Shown here: positions 33,019-41,412 of the stretch, in pieces
Numbering within the stretch: position 1 is the stretch's first letter
How the letters are laid out: the number at the start of each line of letters is the position of its first letter
DNA from: Pseudomonas antarctica
Lineage (GTDB): Bacteria > Pseudomonadota > Gammaproteobacteria > Pseudomonadales > Pseudomonadaceae
Assembly (NCBI RefSeq): GCF_001647715.1
Contig: NZ_CP015600.1
Coordinates: 3,100,001 to 3,164,000, forward strand
Direction: 5' to 3'
Length of the DNA: 64,000 bases
Made by a program: the position numbers and the translations under genes
The notes under the pieces: model-generated
The model's input: only the letters and a program-made list of their open reading frames with translations
Database searches by the model: none
Told to the model about the DNA's origin: nothing

Positions 33019-33121
33019 GTGGGAGCGGCGATGCGACGATTCGACTTGCCCGCGAAAGCGGTGGGTCAGCCAACATTAATGTTTGCTGGGCCGACGTCTT
33101 CGCGGGCAAGCCCGCTCCCAC
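33019..33121. repeat. REPIN-like element (two inverted Pseudomonas REP units)
   Basis: The element begins GTGGGAGCGG and ends with the inverted copy GCGGGCAAGCCCGCTCCCAC. Both ends match the classical Pseudomonas REP sequence, arranged head to head over 103 bp. A further degenerate REP fragment (GGCAAGCCCGCTC ... CCACACTGG) follows at about 33172-33210. The element lies between convergent genes, where REPs usually sit. No RAYT transposase is in the window. Confidence 0.85.
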
Positions 33122-33211
33122 ATTGGATCCTCGCTGCTTTTAGCATTGCGTTCGCTTACCTGAACGGCATTATGGCAAGCCCGCTCGACACAGCAGCGGT
33201 GCCACACTGGA

Positions 33212-34069
33212 TCAGGTGGTTTGAATGGCCAGGCTGCGCAGCACGCTGTCCAGCGAGGTGGTGCCCTTGAGCACGGGGTCGTGCTCGAAACAGATCCAGC
33301 CTTCGTTGAATCCATCGACCATGCGCATGCGCGGCGTTGGGTTGTGTGCGCCTTGGGCGCGAAGCAAGGTTTCCCAGGTCTCGCGTTCGACCACTTCGGC
33401 CTTCACGTCACGGCCCAGGAGTTGCCCCAGGGCCTGGGCAATGTCGTTCGGGCTCACCCATTGGCCTTCCAACTCGACCACGCGGCGGCCGGTCCAGTCT
33501 TGCTGCAACAGCTGCGCGGCGAGGGCGCCGATGTCGGCCGTCGCAACCATCGGCACGCGCTTGTCGAGCGGTTGCAGGAAACTATGGATCAGCCCGTTGT
33601 CACGCGCGGTGGTGACATCGTACGCCGCGTTCTCCATGAACCAGGCCGGGCGCAGGAAGGTCACGGGGATGTCCAGGGCACTCAGCGCTTGCTCCATCAG
33701 CGTGCGCTGAGTCAGCAGGTTGAGCTCTGTGGCTTGGGCGCCGATGGTCGACAGGCACAGCACCTTGTGTGGCGCGGCGGCCTTGAGGGCCTGGCTGACG
33801 GCAGCGATCACCGCACGCGCTTCAGGAAACCCGGGCTGCGGGTCAAAATCCGACGGCGGCAGAATGAACACGCCCGTGGCACCTTTGAACGCCTCAGTCA
33901 GTGCCTGTGCATCTTCCATCCGAGCCAAGGCGATCTCGCAACCCAGGTCGGCCCAATAAGCCGCTTTGCCGGGATCGCGAATCACCGCGCGCACCGGTTG
34001 CTGCGCTGCGATGAGCGCACGCGCCAACGCGCCGCCGACCTTGCCTGTAATACCTGTAATGACGTACAT
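33212..34069 (-). CDS. NmrA-like NAD(P)-binding oxidoreductase
   Basis: ATG 34069, with AGGTG upstream, gives 285 residues. The Rossmann motif GITGKVGGALARAL is at the N-terminus; ATGVFILPPSDFDPQP and the NmrA-type middle (LRPAWFMENAAYD) follow. Catalytic Tyr/Lys pairs of SDRs are not seen, as expected for NmrA sensors or QorB-like quinone reductases. It is separated from the Lrp gene by about 100 bp; no operon partner is evident. Confidence 0.87.
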   Translation of the reverse strand: MYVITGITGKVGGALARALIAAQQPVRAVIRDPGKAAYWADLGCEIALARMEDAQALTEAFKGATGVFILPPSDFDPQPGFPEARAVIAAVSQALKAAAPHKVLCLSTIGAQATELNLLTQRTLMEQALSALDIPVTFLRPAWFMENAAYDVTTARDNGLIHSFLQPLDKRVPMVATADIGALAAQLLQQDWTGRRVVELEGQWVSPNDIAQALGQLLGRDVKAEVVERETWETLLRAQGAHNPTPRMRMVDGFNEGWICFEHDPVLKGTTSLDSVLRSLAIQTT

Positions 34070-34153
34070 GCGCTTTACACCTGTGGGTTCCAATGAGTGG
34101 AGCCCAGCATAAAGACCGGCCAGCGATGACAGAATAGCGATTCCGTCACTGCT

Positions 34154-34174
34154 TTAATGACCCTCAGTCATTAA
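34154..34174. promoter_or_regulatory. Inverted repeat TTAATGAC-N5-GTCATTAA upstream of the NmrA-like gene
   Basis: The perfect eight-base arms lie 85 bp upstream of the NmrA-like start and include the Lrp-gene stop codon. The AT-rich composition makes it a poor terminator, so a regulator site is possible. Confidence 0.35.
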
Positions 34175-34611
34175 TCAGCCAGCGGCGGCAAACGCCGTTT
34201 TACCGGGGTTTTCTTGACGATGGCGGTGTTGGTTTCGGCATAGGCGTTGAGCCGGTCGAGCAGGCTGTCGAGGTGATCCATGGTGCGAACGTGCAGGCGC
34301 GCAATAAAGCAGTCATCGCCGGTGACTTTGTCGCACTCGGTGAACTCCGGGATCGCCTGGATCTGGCGCTCCACCTCCTGCAATTTGCCGGGCAACGGAC
34401 GGATGCGCACGATGGCTTGCAACAAATAGCCGAAGTGTTTGGGGTCGATGTCGACGGTGTAGTGGGTCAGCACGCCGCGCTCCTCGAGGCGACGCAGGCG
34501 TTCGCCAACACTGGGCGATGACAGCCCGGTGATACCCGCCAACGCCTTGAGGGACAGGCGCGAGTCGTCCATCAAGGCGGCGATCAGTTGCTGGTCGATG
34601 GTGTCAATCAT
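34171..34611 (-). CDS. Lrp/AsnC-family transcriptional regulator
   Basis: The 146-residue protein has the AsnC-type helix-turn-helix (LSLKALAGITGLSSPSVGERL) and the C-terminal RAM domain (HFGYLLQAIVRIRPLPGKL, then TGDDCFIARLHVRTMDHLD). It is divergent from a DMT-family transporter gene, a common pairing in which the regulator senses an amino acid exported by the transporter. Confidence 0.93.
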   Translation of the reverse strand: MIDTIDQQLIAALMDDSRLSLKALAGITGLSSPSVGERLRRLEERGVLTHYTVDIDPKHFGYLLQAIVRIRPLPGKLQEVERQIQAIPEFTECDKVTGDDCFIARLHVRTMDHLDSLLDRLNAYAETNTAIVKKTPVKRRLPPLAD

Positions 34612-34720
34612 GCGGTTTGCCTAATAAGAAAAGGTGATTGCGGCGTTTTGCCTTGTTTAGTCGCTGGAGCGGCTGATACTCAGATTGCCATAATTGAGCC
34701 TCACTTGAGGAGCCTCCATC

Positions 34721-35626
34721 GTGGACACATCTATCCGTCGCGGGTCGTGGGAAATGGTTGCCGCCATGCTGATTTCGGGCACCATCGGCTGGTTTGTGCT
34801 GGTGTCGGGCGTATCGGTGATCGAAGTGGTGTTCTGGCGCTGCGTGATAGGCGCGCTGACGCTGTTGCTGGTCTGTGCGTTGCTGGGTTACCTGCGACTG
34901 GACCTGCTCACCTGGGCCAAGCTTGGCCTGGCGATGCTCAGCGGCGTGGCCATTGTCGGCAACTGGTTGCTGTTGTTCGAATCCTATTCGCGCGCGTCCA
35001 TCGCCATCAGTACCGCGGTGTATAACGTGCAGCCGTTCATGCTGGTGATGCTGGCGGCGGTATTTCTCGGCGAAAAAATCACCGTGCAGAAACTCGCGTG
35101 GTTGAGCGTGGCGTTCCTGGGCATGTTGGCGATTGTCACCGCCCATGGCGAGCAGCAAAGCGGTGGCGGGGATTATCTGGCGGGTATCGCTTTGGCCTTG
35201 GGCGCAGCGTTCTTATATGCGATTGCGGCGCTGATCATCAAGCGCTTGAAGGAAGTGCCTGCGCACTTGATGGCGTTGATTCAAGTAATCACTGGCGCAT
35301 TGCTGTTGGCGCCGTTAGTGCCTTGGAACAGCTTGCCCGCAACCCCAAATGCCTGGGCTGCGCTGGTGACGCTGGGCGTTGTGCACACGGGCCTGATGTA
35401 TGTGTTGCTGTACGGGGCGATCCAGAAACTGCCGACCGCGATGACCGGCGCGCTGTCGTTTATCTACCCAATTGCGGCGATTGTTGTCGACTGGATTGCC
35501 TTTGGGCATCGCCTGGGTTGGCTGCAATGGCTGGGGGTTGTTGCGATTCTGTTAGCGGCCGCGGGGTTGCAGCGGGGCTGGTGGTGGCCCCGCTCCCCAA
35601 GAGCTAGTGCGTGCCCTGAAAGATGA
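34721..35626 (+). CDS. EamA/DMT-family transporter
   Basis: The start is GTG 34721 with GAGGAG upstream. The 301-residue protein has ten hydrophobic helices in two EamA halves, each ending in a typical glycine-rich turn. It lies divergently from the Lrp gene, so export of an amino acid or related metabolite under Lrp control is likely. It overlaps the rlhA gene by 23 bases on the opposite strand. Confidence 0.92.
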   Translation: MDTSIRRGSWEMVAAMLISGTIGWFVLVSGVSVIEVVFWRCVIGALTLLLVCALLGYLRLDLLTWAKLGLAMLSGVAIVGNWLLLFESYSRASIAISTAVYNVQPFMLVMLAAVFLGEKITVQKLAWLSVAFLGMLAIVTAHGEQQSGGGDYLAGIALALGAAFLYAIAALIIKRLKEVPAHLMALIQVITGALLLAPLVPWNSLPATPNAWAALVTLGVVHTGLMYVLLYGAIQKLPTAMTGALSFIYPIAAIVVDWIAFGHRLGWLQWLGVVAILLAAAGLQRGWWWPRSPRASACPER

Positions 35627-37583
35627 TATTTTCCGGGTCGAAATGGCCCACGCCGCTGCCCGGCAGCGGCAACCCAAGGATATGCCCCTTGATCTTGCCC
35701 ACCACGTGCATCTCGCATGGCTTGCAGTCGAACTTCAAGGTCAGCACTTCGTCGCCGTGGATCAACTGCATCGGCGCGACTTTGGTCTTCACGCCCGTCA
35801 CACCCTTGGCCTGTTTAGGGCACAGGTTGAACGAGAACCGCAGGCAGTGCTTGGTGATCATCACCGGCACTTCGCCGGTTTCTTCGTGGGCTTCGAAGGC
35901 CGCATCAATCAGCTTCACGCCGTGACGGTGGTAGAAATCACGGGCTTTCTGGTTGTAGACGTTGGCCAGGAACGACAAATGCGCTTCCGGGTACACCGGC
36001 GGCGGCGAGGTCTCGGCTTTGCGCCTACCTCGTGGGTGAGCCGCGACGCGTGCGGCCGTCAGCGCTTCGATCACTTCGCGGCGCAATGCCTTGAGCTGCG
36101 AGTTGGGGATGAAGAACGCCTGGGGCGCATCCAGTTCGATGTGCGTGGCGTGGTACTCGGTGGTGCCGAGTTGGCCAAGCAAATCGCGCAGTGTATCCAG
36201 CGCCTGTTCCGGCTTGTTGGCCACGCCAAACGGGCCGGGCAGGGTAACGCTGGCGCGGATGCCTTCTTCGCTGGTAGCAGTGACTTCCAACTGGTCTTCA
36301 CGCAGGCGTGCTACCCACGACAGACCGATACGGCGCTCGGCCGAGGTCTTGAGCAGCGCCTGTTGCCAGTTGTGGTCCAGGTTGCGGTTCAGCGGGTGAT
36401 TCGGGCGCAGTTGATGCAGCCCGGCCGGCATTTCATTCGGCTCGACGCGGTAACGGTAACGCTTCTTGCCGTCTTCCTCGAACTCGCCTTTGGCTTCTGC
36501 GATGTTGGCGCGGAAACCCACCACTTCACGCTTGACCAGCACATTGAGGCCGTCGCCGTTGGACAGCGGCTCATGGGTGACCACTTGCAGGTCACGCTTG
36601 CCGGCTTTTTCCACCACACCCACCGGCAGGCCGGTAAAGGTCGGGGTGTCGAAAGCGCCGATGTCGATCTTGCGATCACTGACGAAGTAGTCAGTGCTGC
36701 CACGGTGGAAAGTTTTTTCCGGGTCGGGCAGGAAGAAATGCGCAGTACGGCCGCTGGACGCGCGGGCCAGGTCCGGGCGGTCTTCGAGGATTTCGTCGAG
36801 ACGCTGGCGGTAATAGGCGGTGATGTTCTTCACATAGCCCATGTCCTTGTAGCGACCTTCGATCTTGAACGAACGCACACCGGCTTCGACCAGCGCGCGA
36901 ATGTTGGCGCTTTGGTTGTTGTCTTTCATCGACAGCAGGTGCTTTTCAAAGGCCACGACGCGGCCCTGGTCATCTTTCAAGGTGTACGGCAGGCGGCAGG
37001 CCTGGGAGCAGTCGCCACGGTTGGCACTGCGGCCATTCTGCGCGTGGGAGATATTGCACTGCCCGGAGAACGCCACGCACAAGGCGCCGTGGATAAAGAA
37101 CTCGATGGCGGCATCGGTTTCATCGGCGATCGCGCGAATTTCTTGCAGGTTCAGCTCACGGGCCAATACCAACTGCGAGAAACCGGCCTGGTCGAGAAAC
37201 TTGGCGCGGCCCAGGGTGCGGATGTCGGTCTGGGTACTGGCGTGCAGCTCAATCGGCGGAATATCCAGCTCCATCACGCCCAGGTCTTGCACGATCAGCG
37301 CATCGACACCGGCGTCGTACAGCTGATGGATCAGCTTGCGCGCAGGTTCCAGCTCGTTGTCATGCAGGATGGTGTTGATGGTGGTGAACACGCGGGCGTG
37401 GTAACGGCGGGCGAATTCGACCAGTTGAGCGATATCGCTCACCTCGTTACACGCATTGTGGCGGGCGCCGAAGCTTGGGCCGCCGATGTAGATGGCGTCG
37501 GCGCCATGCAAGATAGCCTCGCGCGCGATGGCGACATCGCGGGCAGGGCTGAGCAATTCCAGGTGATGCTTGGGCAAGGACAT
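35604..37583 (-). CDS. rlhA: 23S rRNA C2501 hydroxylase RlhA (U32 peptidase-like)
   Basis: From ATG 37583 the product is 659 residues, the length of E. coli RlhA/YdcP and longer than the TrhP/YegQ type. The U32 domain is seen in LELLSPARDVAIAREAILHG, HGALCVAFSGQCNIS and NGRSANRGDCSQACRLPY, with the cysteines (about 170-190) expected to hold an Fe-S cluster, and more cysteines in the C-terminal FDCKPCEMHV. The enzyme makes 5-hydroxycytidine in 23S rRNA. The longer ORF upstream has no ribosome binding site. Confidence 0.9.
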   Translation of the reverse strand: MSLPKHHLELLSPARDVAIAREAILHGADAIYIGGPSFGARHNACNEVSDIAQLVEFARRYHARVFTTINTILHDNELEPARKLIHQLYDAGVDALIVQDLGVMELDIPPIELHASTQTDIRTLGRAKFLDQAGFSQLVLARELNLQEIRAIADETDAAIEFFIHGALCVAFSGQCNISHAQNGRSANRGDCSQACRLPYTLKDDQGRVVAFEKHLLSMKDNNQSANIRALVEAGVRSFKIEGRYKDMGYVKNITAYYRQRLDEILEDRPDLARASSGRTAHFFLPDPEKTFHRGSTDYFVSDRKIDIGAFDTPTFTGLPVGVVEKAGKRDLQVVTHEPLSNGDGLNVLVKREVVGFRANIAEAKGEFEEDGKKRYRYRVEPNEMPAGLHQLRPNHPLNRNLDHNWQQALLKTSAERRIGLSWVARLREDQLEVTATSEEGIRASVTLPGPFGVANKPEQALDTLRDLLGQLGTTEYHATHIELDAPQAFFIPNSQLKALRREVIEALTAARVAAHPRGRRKAETSPPPVYPEAHLSFLANVYNQKARDFYHRHGVKLIDAAFEAHEETGEVPVMITKHCLRFSFNLCPKQAKGVTGVKTKVAPMQLIHGDEVLTLKFDCKPCEMHVVGKIKGHILGLPLPGSGVGHFDPENIIFQGTH

Positions 37584-37663
37584 AGTTTTTTTAGTCAGGC
37601 TTGTCACGGTTGAGGCGTGCATTGTAGCCGTGAAATGCCTGACCGGCATCTACCACAGGGCTG

Positions 37664-38044
37664 TCAGGCCTTGGCGGCCATCGCGGTGACTTCCACACGC
37701 ATGCCTTCAACGGCCAGGGCCGCTACGCCGACGGCAGCGCGAACAGGCCAGGGCTTGGCAAAAAATCGCTTGTAGACTTCGTTGAATGCAGCCCGATCAG
37801 CCATGTCGGTGAGGTAGATGGTCAGGTGCATGACCCGGTCCATGGAACTGCCGGCTTTCTCCAGCGCCACCTTCAACGCTTGCAATGTGCATTCGCTTTG
37901 CAGGGTGATATCACCCAGTTCCAGGCTACCGTCGGCGTGGGTCGGGATCTGCGTGGAGACCAGAATGCCGTTGAAGCCGATGACGTCGGAGGAAATGGAA
38001 TCGGCATCCGGGTCGGGGGTGTAGGTCAGGTCGTGGTTGGCCAT
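37664..38044 (-). CDS. RidA-family enamine/imine deaminase
   Basis: ATG 38044, with AGGA at good spacing, gives 126 residues. The family signatures [34 protein letters not shown] and [16 protein letters not shown] with the substrate arginine (PVRAAV) are present. RidA proteins hydrolyse reactive enamines from PLP enzymes. It lies just downstream of the divergent chemoreceptor gene and upstream of rlhA on the same strand, with 80 bp between. Confidence 0.9.
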   Translation of the reverse strand: MANHDLTYTPDPDADSISSDVIGFNGILVSTQIPTHADGSLELGDITLQSECTLQALKVALEKAGSSMDRVMHLTIYLTDMADRAAFNEVYKRFFAKPWPVRAAVGVAALAVEGMRVEVTAMAAKA

Positions 38045-38225
38045 GGTGTTTTCCTGGCAGGTAAAAAGGGGCGTCAATTTAAACACAGGGTCACCGCGAT
38101 TCGGCGCAAAACTCACCGGACAATTGACGTCAATTAATAATTATTTTTCGACTATCAAGTCGCGTATTTCCGTGTCGATAGTGCAATGGAGTAACCCGGA
38201 TTCTGCGCACAAACGAGGGTATGTC

Positions 38226-39581
38226 ATGTTCAATAAAACACTCAAAACAGAACTGACGGCCAGGACGGCCGAAGTCGTCGAGTATAAAGGACTGATTACT
38301 GCACTCGAGCGCTCTATGGCGGTGGTCGAATTCGACACAAATGGCAAAGTGCTACGCGCCAACGAAAACTTTATGAACGCCCTGGGTTACAGCGCCGATC
38401 AATTGGTCGGCAAGGCCCATCGTGATTTCTGTTTACCTGCGCTGACCAGCAGCCCGGCCTATGCGGCGTTATGGAATGACCTCAAGGCGGGGAAGTTCGT
38501 ATCAGGCACCTTCAAGCGCGTAACCCGTGACGGCCGCGTTGTTTGGCTGGAGGCCAGTTATAACCCGGTGCTGGATGACCGTGGCCAGGTCATAAAAGTG
38601 GTCAAGTACGCGCTGGACGTTACCCGCAAAGTCGAACAGGAAGCGGCCATCCACAGCAAACTGGTCGCGCTGGACCGGGCGATGGCGGTGATCGAGTTTG
38701 ACTTGAAAGGGCAAATCCTGGATGCCAATGAAAACTTCCTCAACGTGATGGGGTATTCACTCGCGGAACTCAAAGGCAAACACCACCGCATGTTTTGCGA
38801 GCCCGACTTGATCAATGGCCATGAGTACGCCGACTTCTGGCGCCGCCTTAACAATGGCGAATTTTTTACCGGGCAATTCAAGCGTGTGGGCAAGCACGGT
38901 CGCGTTGTATGGTTGGAAGCCAGTTATAACCCGGTGTATGACGGCGATGGCACTTTGATCAAGATTGTCAAATTTGCCAGCGACATCACCGAGCGCGTGG
39001 AAAAGTTCGAGGAAGATTCACGAGGCGCTTCACGGGCTTACCATATTTCATCCGAAACAGAGCGATTCGCCGAACATGGCACACAGGTGATTCAAGAAAC
39101 CGCCAGTGAAATGCGCCGGATTGCGGACAACATCGGCGTCTCCGCCCGGCTGGTGGGCCAACTGGGTGATCGCTCCGAACAGATTACCGCCATCGTCAAT
39201 ACCATCCGCGGCATCGCTGACCAGACCAATCTGCTGGCGCTCAACGCTGCCATCGAGGCGGCGCGGGCAGGTGATCAGGGCCGTGGCTTTGCGGTGGTGG
39301 CCGATGAGGTGCGGCAACTGGCAGGGCGGACCAGCGGTTCAACAGCGGAGATTGCCGAGATGATCAGCATGATCTTGTCGGAGACCCGTGATGCCGTTGC
39401 CAGTATGAATGCCACTCAGGAAGGCGCGCAGCGTGGTGTAAGCCTGGCTGACCAGGCGGGTTCGGTGATCCTGCAGATTCGCACCAGCACCAGCGATGCC
39501 GTACAAGCCGTGAGCATGTTTGCCTCAAAGATGGATGAGTCTGAGGTCATTCCGAAAGCCGCGGTCGGCTGGGTTGGATAA
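38226..39581 (+). CDS. Soluble PAS-PAS methyl-accepting chemotaxis protein, BdlA-like
   Basis: ATG 38226 gives 451 residues with no membrane helix. Two PAS domains (about 22-140 and 145-265; each with a [10 protein letters not shown] and a WxR-type 'GRVVWLE' block) precede a short MCP signalling domain with the tip [20 protein letters not shown] and [13 protein letters not shown]. The size and order match BdlA of P. aeruginosa, a biofilm-dispersion regulator. The C-terminal methylation helix is short. BdlA-like function is inference. Confidence 0.9.
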   Translation: MFNKTLKTELTARTAEVVEYKGLITALERSMAVVEFDTNGKVLRANENFMNALGYSADQLVGKAHRDFCLPALTSSPAYAALWNDLKAGKFVSGTFKRVTRDGRVVWLEASYNPVLDDRGQVIKVVKYALDVTRKVEQEAAIHSKLVALDRAMAVIEFDLKGQILDANENFLNVMGYSLAELKGKHHRMFCEPDLINGHEYADFWRRLNNGEFFTGQFKRVGKHGRVVWLEASYNPVYDGDGTLIKIVKFASDITERVEKFEEDSRGASRAYHISSETERFAEHGTQVIQETASEMRRIADNIGVSARLVGQLGDRSEQITAIVNTIRGIADQTNLLALNAAIEAARAGDQGRGFAVVADEVRQLAGRTSGSTAEIAEMISMILSETRDAVASMNATQEGAQRGVSLADQAGSVILQIRTSTSDAVQAVSMFASKMDESEVIPKAAVGWVG

Positions 39582-39584
39582 TGG

Positions 39585-39622
39585 CAGTGCGCCAGCCAGC
39601 ATAGGAGCCGGTCGGCGCACTG
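39585..39622. terminator. Convergent hairpin between the chemoreceptor and OprD genes
   Basis: CAGTGCGCC (39585-39593) pairs with GGCGCACTG (39614-39622) across a 20-base loop. It starts 4 bases after the chemoreceptor stop and ends 7 bases before the porin stop on the other strand. No T run is present; the placement suggests a shared terminator. Confidence 0.5.
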
Positions 39623-39628
39623 AACGCC

Positions 39629-40951
39629 TTACAAAAGGGTGAACGGGTAGTCGACGATCACCCGCAGCTCATTCAACTTGCCGTCGCGCTGACCGGCATT
39701 CGATGAAACCATGGCGTCACGCACGCGCAGCGACAGGTTTTTCGCCGGGCCGCTCTGGAGTACGTATTTGGCCTCCACATCGGTTTCGTGGTGGTCGCCA
39801 TCCGCGCCGTAGTCGCCGGCATAGGCGCTGTTGGCCGGGGTGTGGGTGCCATTGATGTCCGAGCCGTTGATGTAGCGGGTCATGAAGCTCAGGCCCGGCA
39901 CGCCATAACTGGCCATGTTCAGGTCATACCGCACGCCCCAGGATTGTTCCCCCGGGCCGTTGAAGTCGCCCCATTGCACCGAGTTGGCCAGCAAGACCGA
40001 GTCGCCGCCTTCGCCTGCGCCGTTGTCGCCGGTGCCGATGTAGTCGAACGGCGTGTCGCCATGCACTTTCTGGAACGACAAGGTCAGGGTGTGGGCCGCC
40101 AGGAACGAATAGGCCGCCGCCACCGAGTAGGTGGTGTTGTTGATTGCCCCGGCTTTGGCGCTGCCGGTGTCGAGGGTGCGGTACAGGTTGCCGTCCAGTG
40201 CCAGCGACTGGTCATGCCCCAATGGCAATACGTAATTGAGGTTGGTGTAGTACTGGCGCCAGATATCTTCCAGCTCGCCGGCATACACGGTCGCGCTCAA
40301 GGACGGTGTGAAGGTGTATTTGCCGCCGATGAAACTGGCGCTGTTGGCGGCCACGTTGGCATAGGTCGCATAGATATCGTGGTCATGGTTGCTGGTCATG
40401 CCGCTGTTGGTGCTGGTGAAGTGCCCGGCTTCCAGGTCCAGGCCGGCGATTTCACTGCTGGTCAGGTCAAAACCGGTGGCCGTCTGCGGCAAAATGCGTG
40501 TGCCGCCAGTGGCGAAGACCGGTGCGGTGGGCTGCATATCACCAAATTTCAGCTGGGTCTTGGAGACCTTGATTTTCACCGCTGCGCCCACTGAACCGTA
40601 GCCATTTGCAGGGTCGCCATTTCGGTCGGTCGGCAGCTCACCGGTGCCGGCATCTGCGTGGGTAGCGTCGAGCTTCATCGCGCCGTACGCATAGGCATCC
40701 ACGCCAAACCCAATCGTGCCCTGGGTAAAGCCCGAGGCGTAATTGAGCATCGCGCCCTGGGTCCAGTCGCGGTTGTCGGCCTTGCCGCTTTGGCGATCGC
40801 GATCGAAGTAATAGTTACGCAACAGGCCGGTAATGCTGCTGCCCTCGATAAAGCCTTTGGAATCTGCCTGGTCGGTGACAGACTCGGCGAGGGCCATTTG
40901 GCTGACACTGGCGCACACCGCCAGCGTTAACAGGCTCCACTGTTTGATCAT
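39629..40951 (-). CDS. OprD-family outer-membrane porin
   Basis: The 440-residue protein has a signal peptide (LLTLAVCASVSQMALA) and the OprD start FIEGSSITGLLRNYYFDRDR. Strands end in alternating aromatic residues and the C-terminus reads VIVDYPFTLL. OprD-type channels take up basic amino acids, small peptides or carboxylates. It is divergent from the type III translocator-like gene, with 461 bp of AT-rich DNA between. The substrate cannot be told. Confidence 0.93.
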   Translation of the reverse strand: MIKQWSLLTLAVCASVSQMALAESVTDQADSKGFIEGSSITGLLRNYYFDRDRQSGKADNRDWTQGAMLNYASGFTQGTIGFGVDAYAYGAMKLDATHADAGTGELPTDRNGDPANGYGSVGAAVKIKVSKTQLKFGDMQPTAPVFATGGTRILPQTATGFDLTSSEIAGLDLEAGHFTSTNSGMTSNHDHDIYATYANVAANSASFIGGKYTFTPSLSATVYAGELEDIWRQYYTNLNYVLPLGHDQSLALDGNLYRTLDTGSAKAGAINNTTYSVAAAYSFLAAHTLTLSFQKVHGDTPFDYIGTGDNGAGEGGDSVLLANSVQWGDFNGPGEQSWGVRYDLNMASYGVPGLSFMTRYINGSDINGTHTPANSAYAGDYGADGDHHETDVEAKYVLQSGPAKNLSLRVRDAMVSSNAGQRDGKLNELRVIVDYPFTLL

Positions 40952-41412
40952 GTTGTTACTTCCCCGGAATAATTAACGCGTGCACAGAAACACCGCATTT
41001 TTTGGACGGAACTTAGGTGTTATGGGCAGATGTTTTCAAGTGAGCGACAGGCTGTTTTTATTGTGCTCGACGTGTTTGTCGAGGCTGATTTTTATCATAT
41101 TTTTCGCCACCTGCAGCGTTGCCGGCGATTAAACTCGATTAATTAAACTTCACTTCTTTTAATCAGCCGCAGGTGTAGCGTTGATAGGGTCTTAGCCGCT
41201 CTGCTTCGACAAAAACCTTTGGTTTGCCGCCGCAGGCTCTGCGGCGGATTTTTTAGACGTGGTTAAATAAACTTAGATAAATATTTATACTCGGAAGTCT
41301 CCATCACTGATGGCGATTTGATTCTGCTTGTCTCAATTATTTGTTTGTAACAAGACTGTTGCACATACCCCCCAATAATCCTCTCTCCCACGCCAGCTCC
41401 AGGAGACAGGTC
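40952..41412. other. AT-rich intergenic region with an orphan terminator
   Basis: This 461-bp stretch separates the divergent porin and type III-like genes. It is much richer in A+T than its surroundings and holds direct repeats of CGATTAA near 41125-41143. A strong intrinsic terminator at 41227-41254 faces the plus strand but has no annotated gene in front of it. I see no open frame with a good ribosome binding site and no hrp box (GGAACC-N15/16-CCAC). Confidence 0.55.
41227..41254 (+). terminator. Strong intrinsic terminator without an upstream gene
   Basis: CCGCCGCAG (41227-41235), loop GCT and CTGCGGCGG (41239-41247) are followed by A and six T (41249-41254). The stem is perfect. The nearest plus-strand gene ends 1.6 kb upstream, beyond the minus-strand porin, so the terminator may close a small RNA that starts in the preceding 150-250 bases. 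Confidence 0.8.

Noticed and set aside
35607..37613. 668-codon plus-strand frame opposite rlhA
   Set aside because: Exact antisense of a conserved enzyme; composition rich in Gln, His and Gly, no domain.
41260..41412. HrpL-dependent hrp box for the HrpF-like gene
   Set aside because: No GGAACC followed by CCAC at 15-16 bases was found in the upstream 150 bases.
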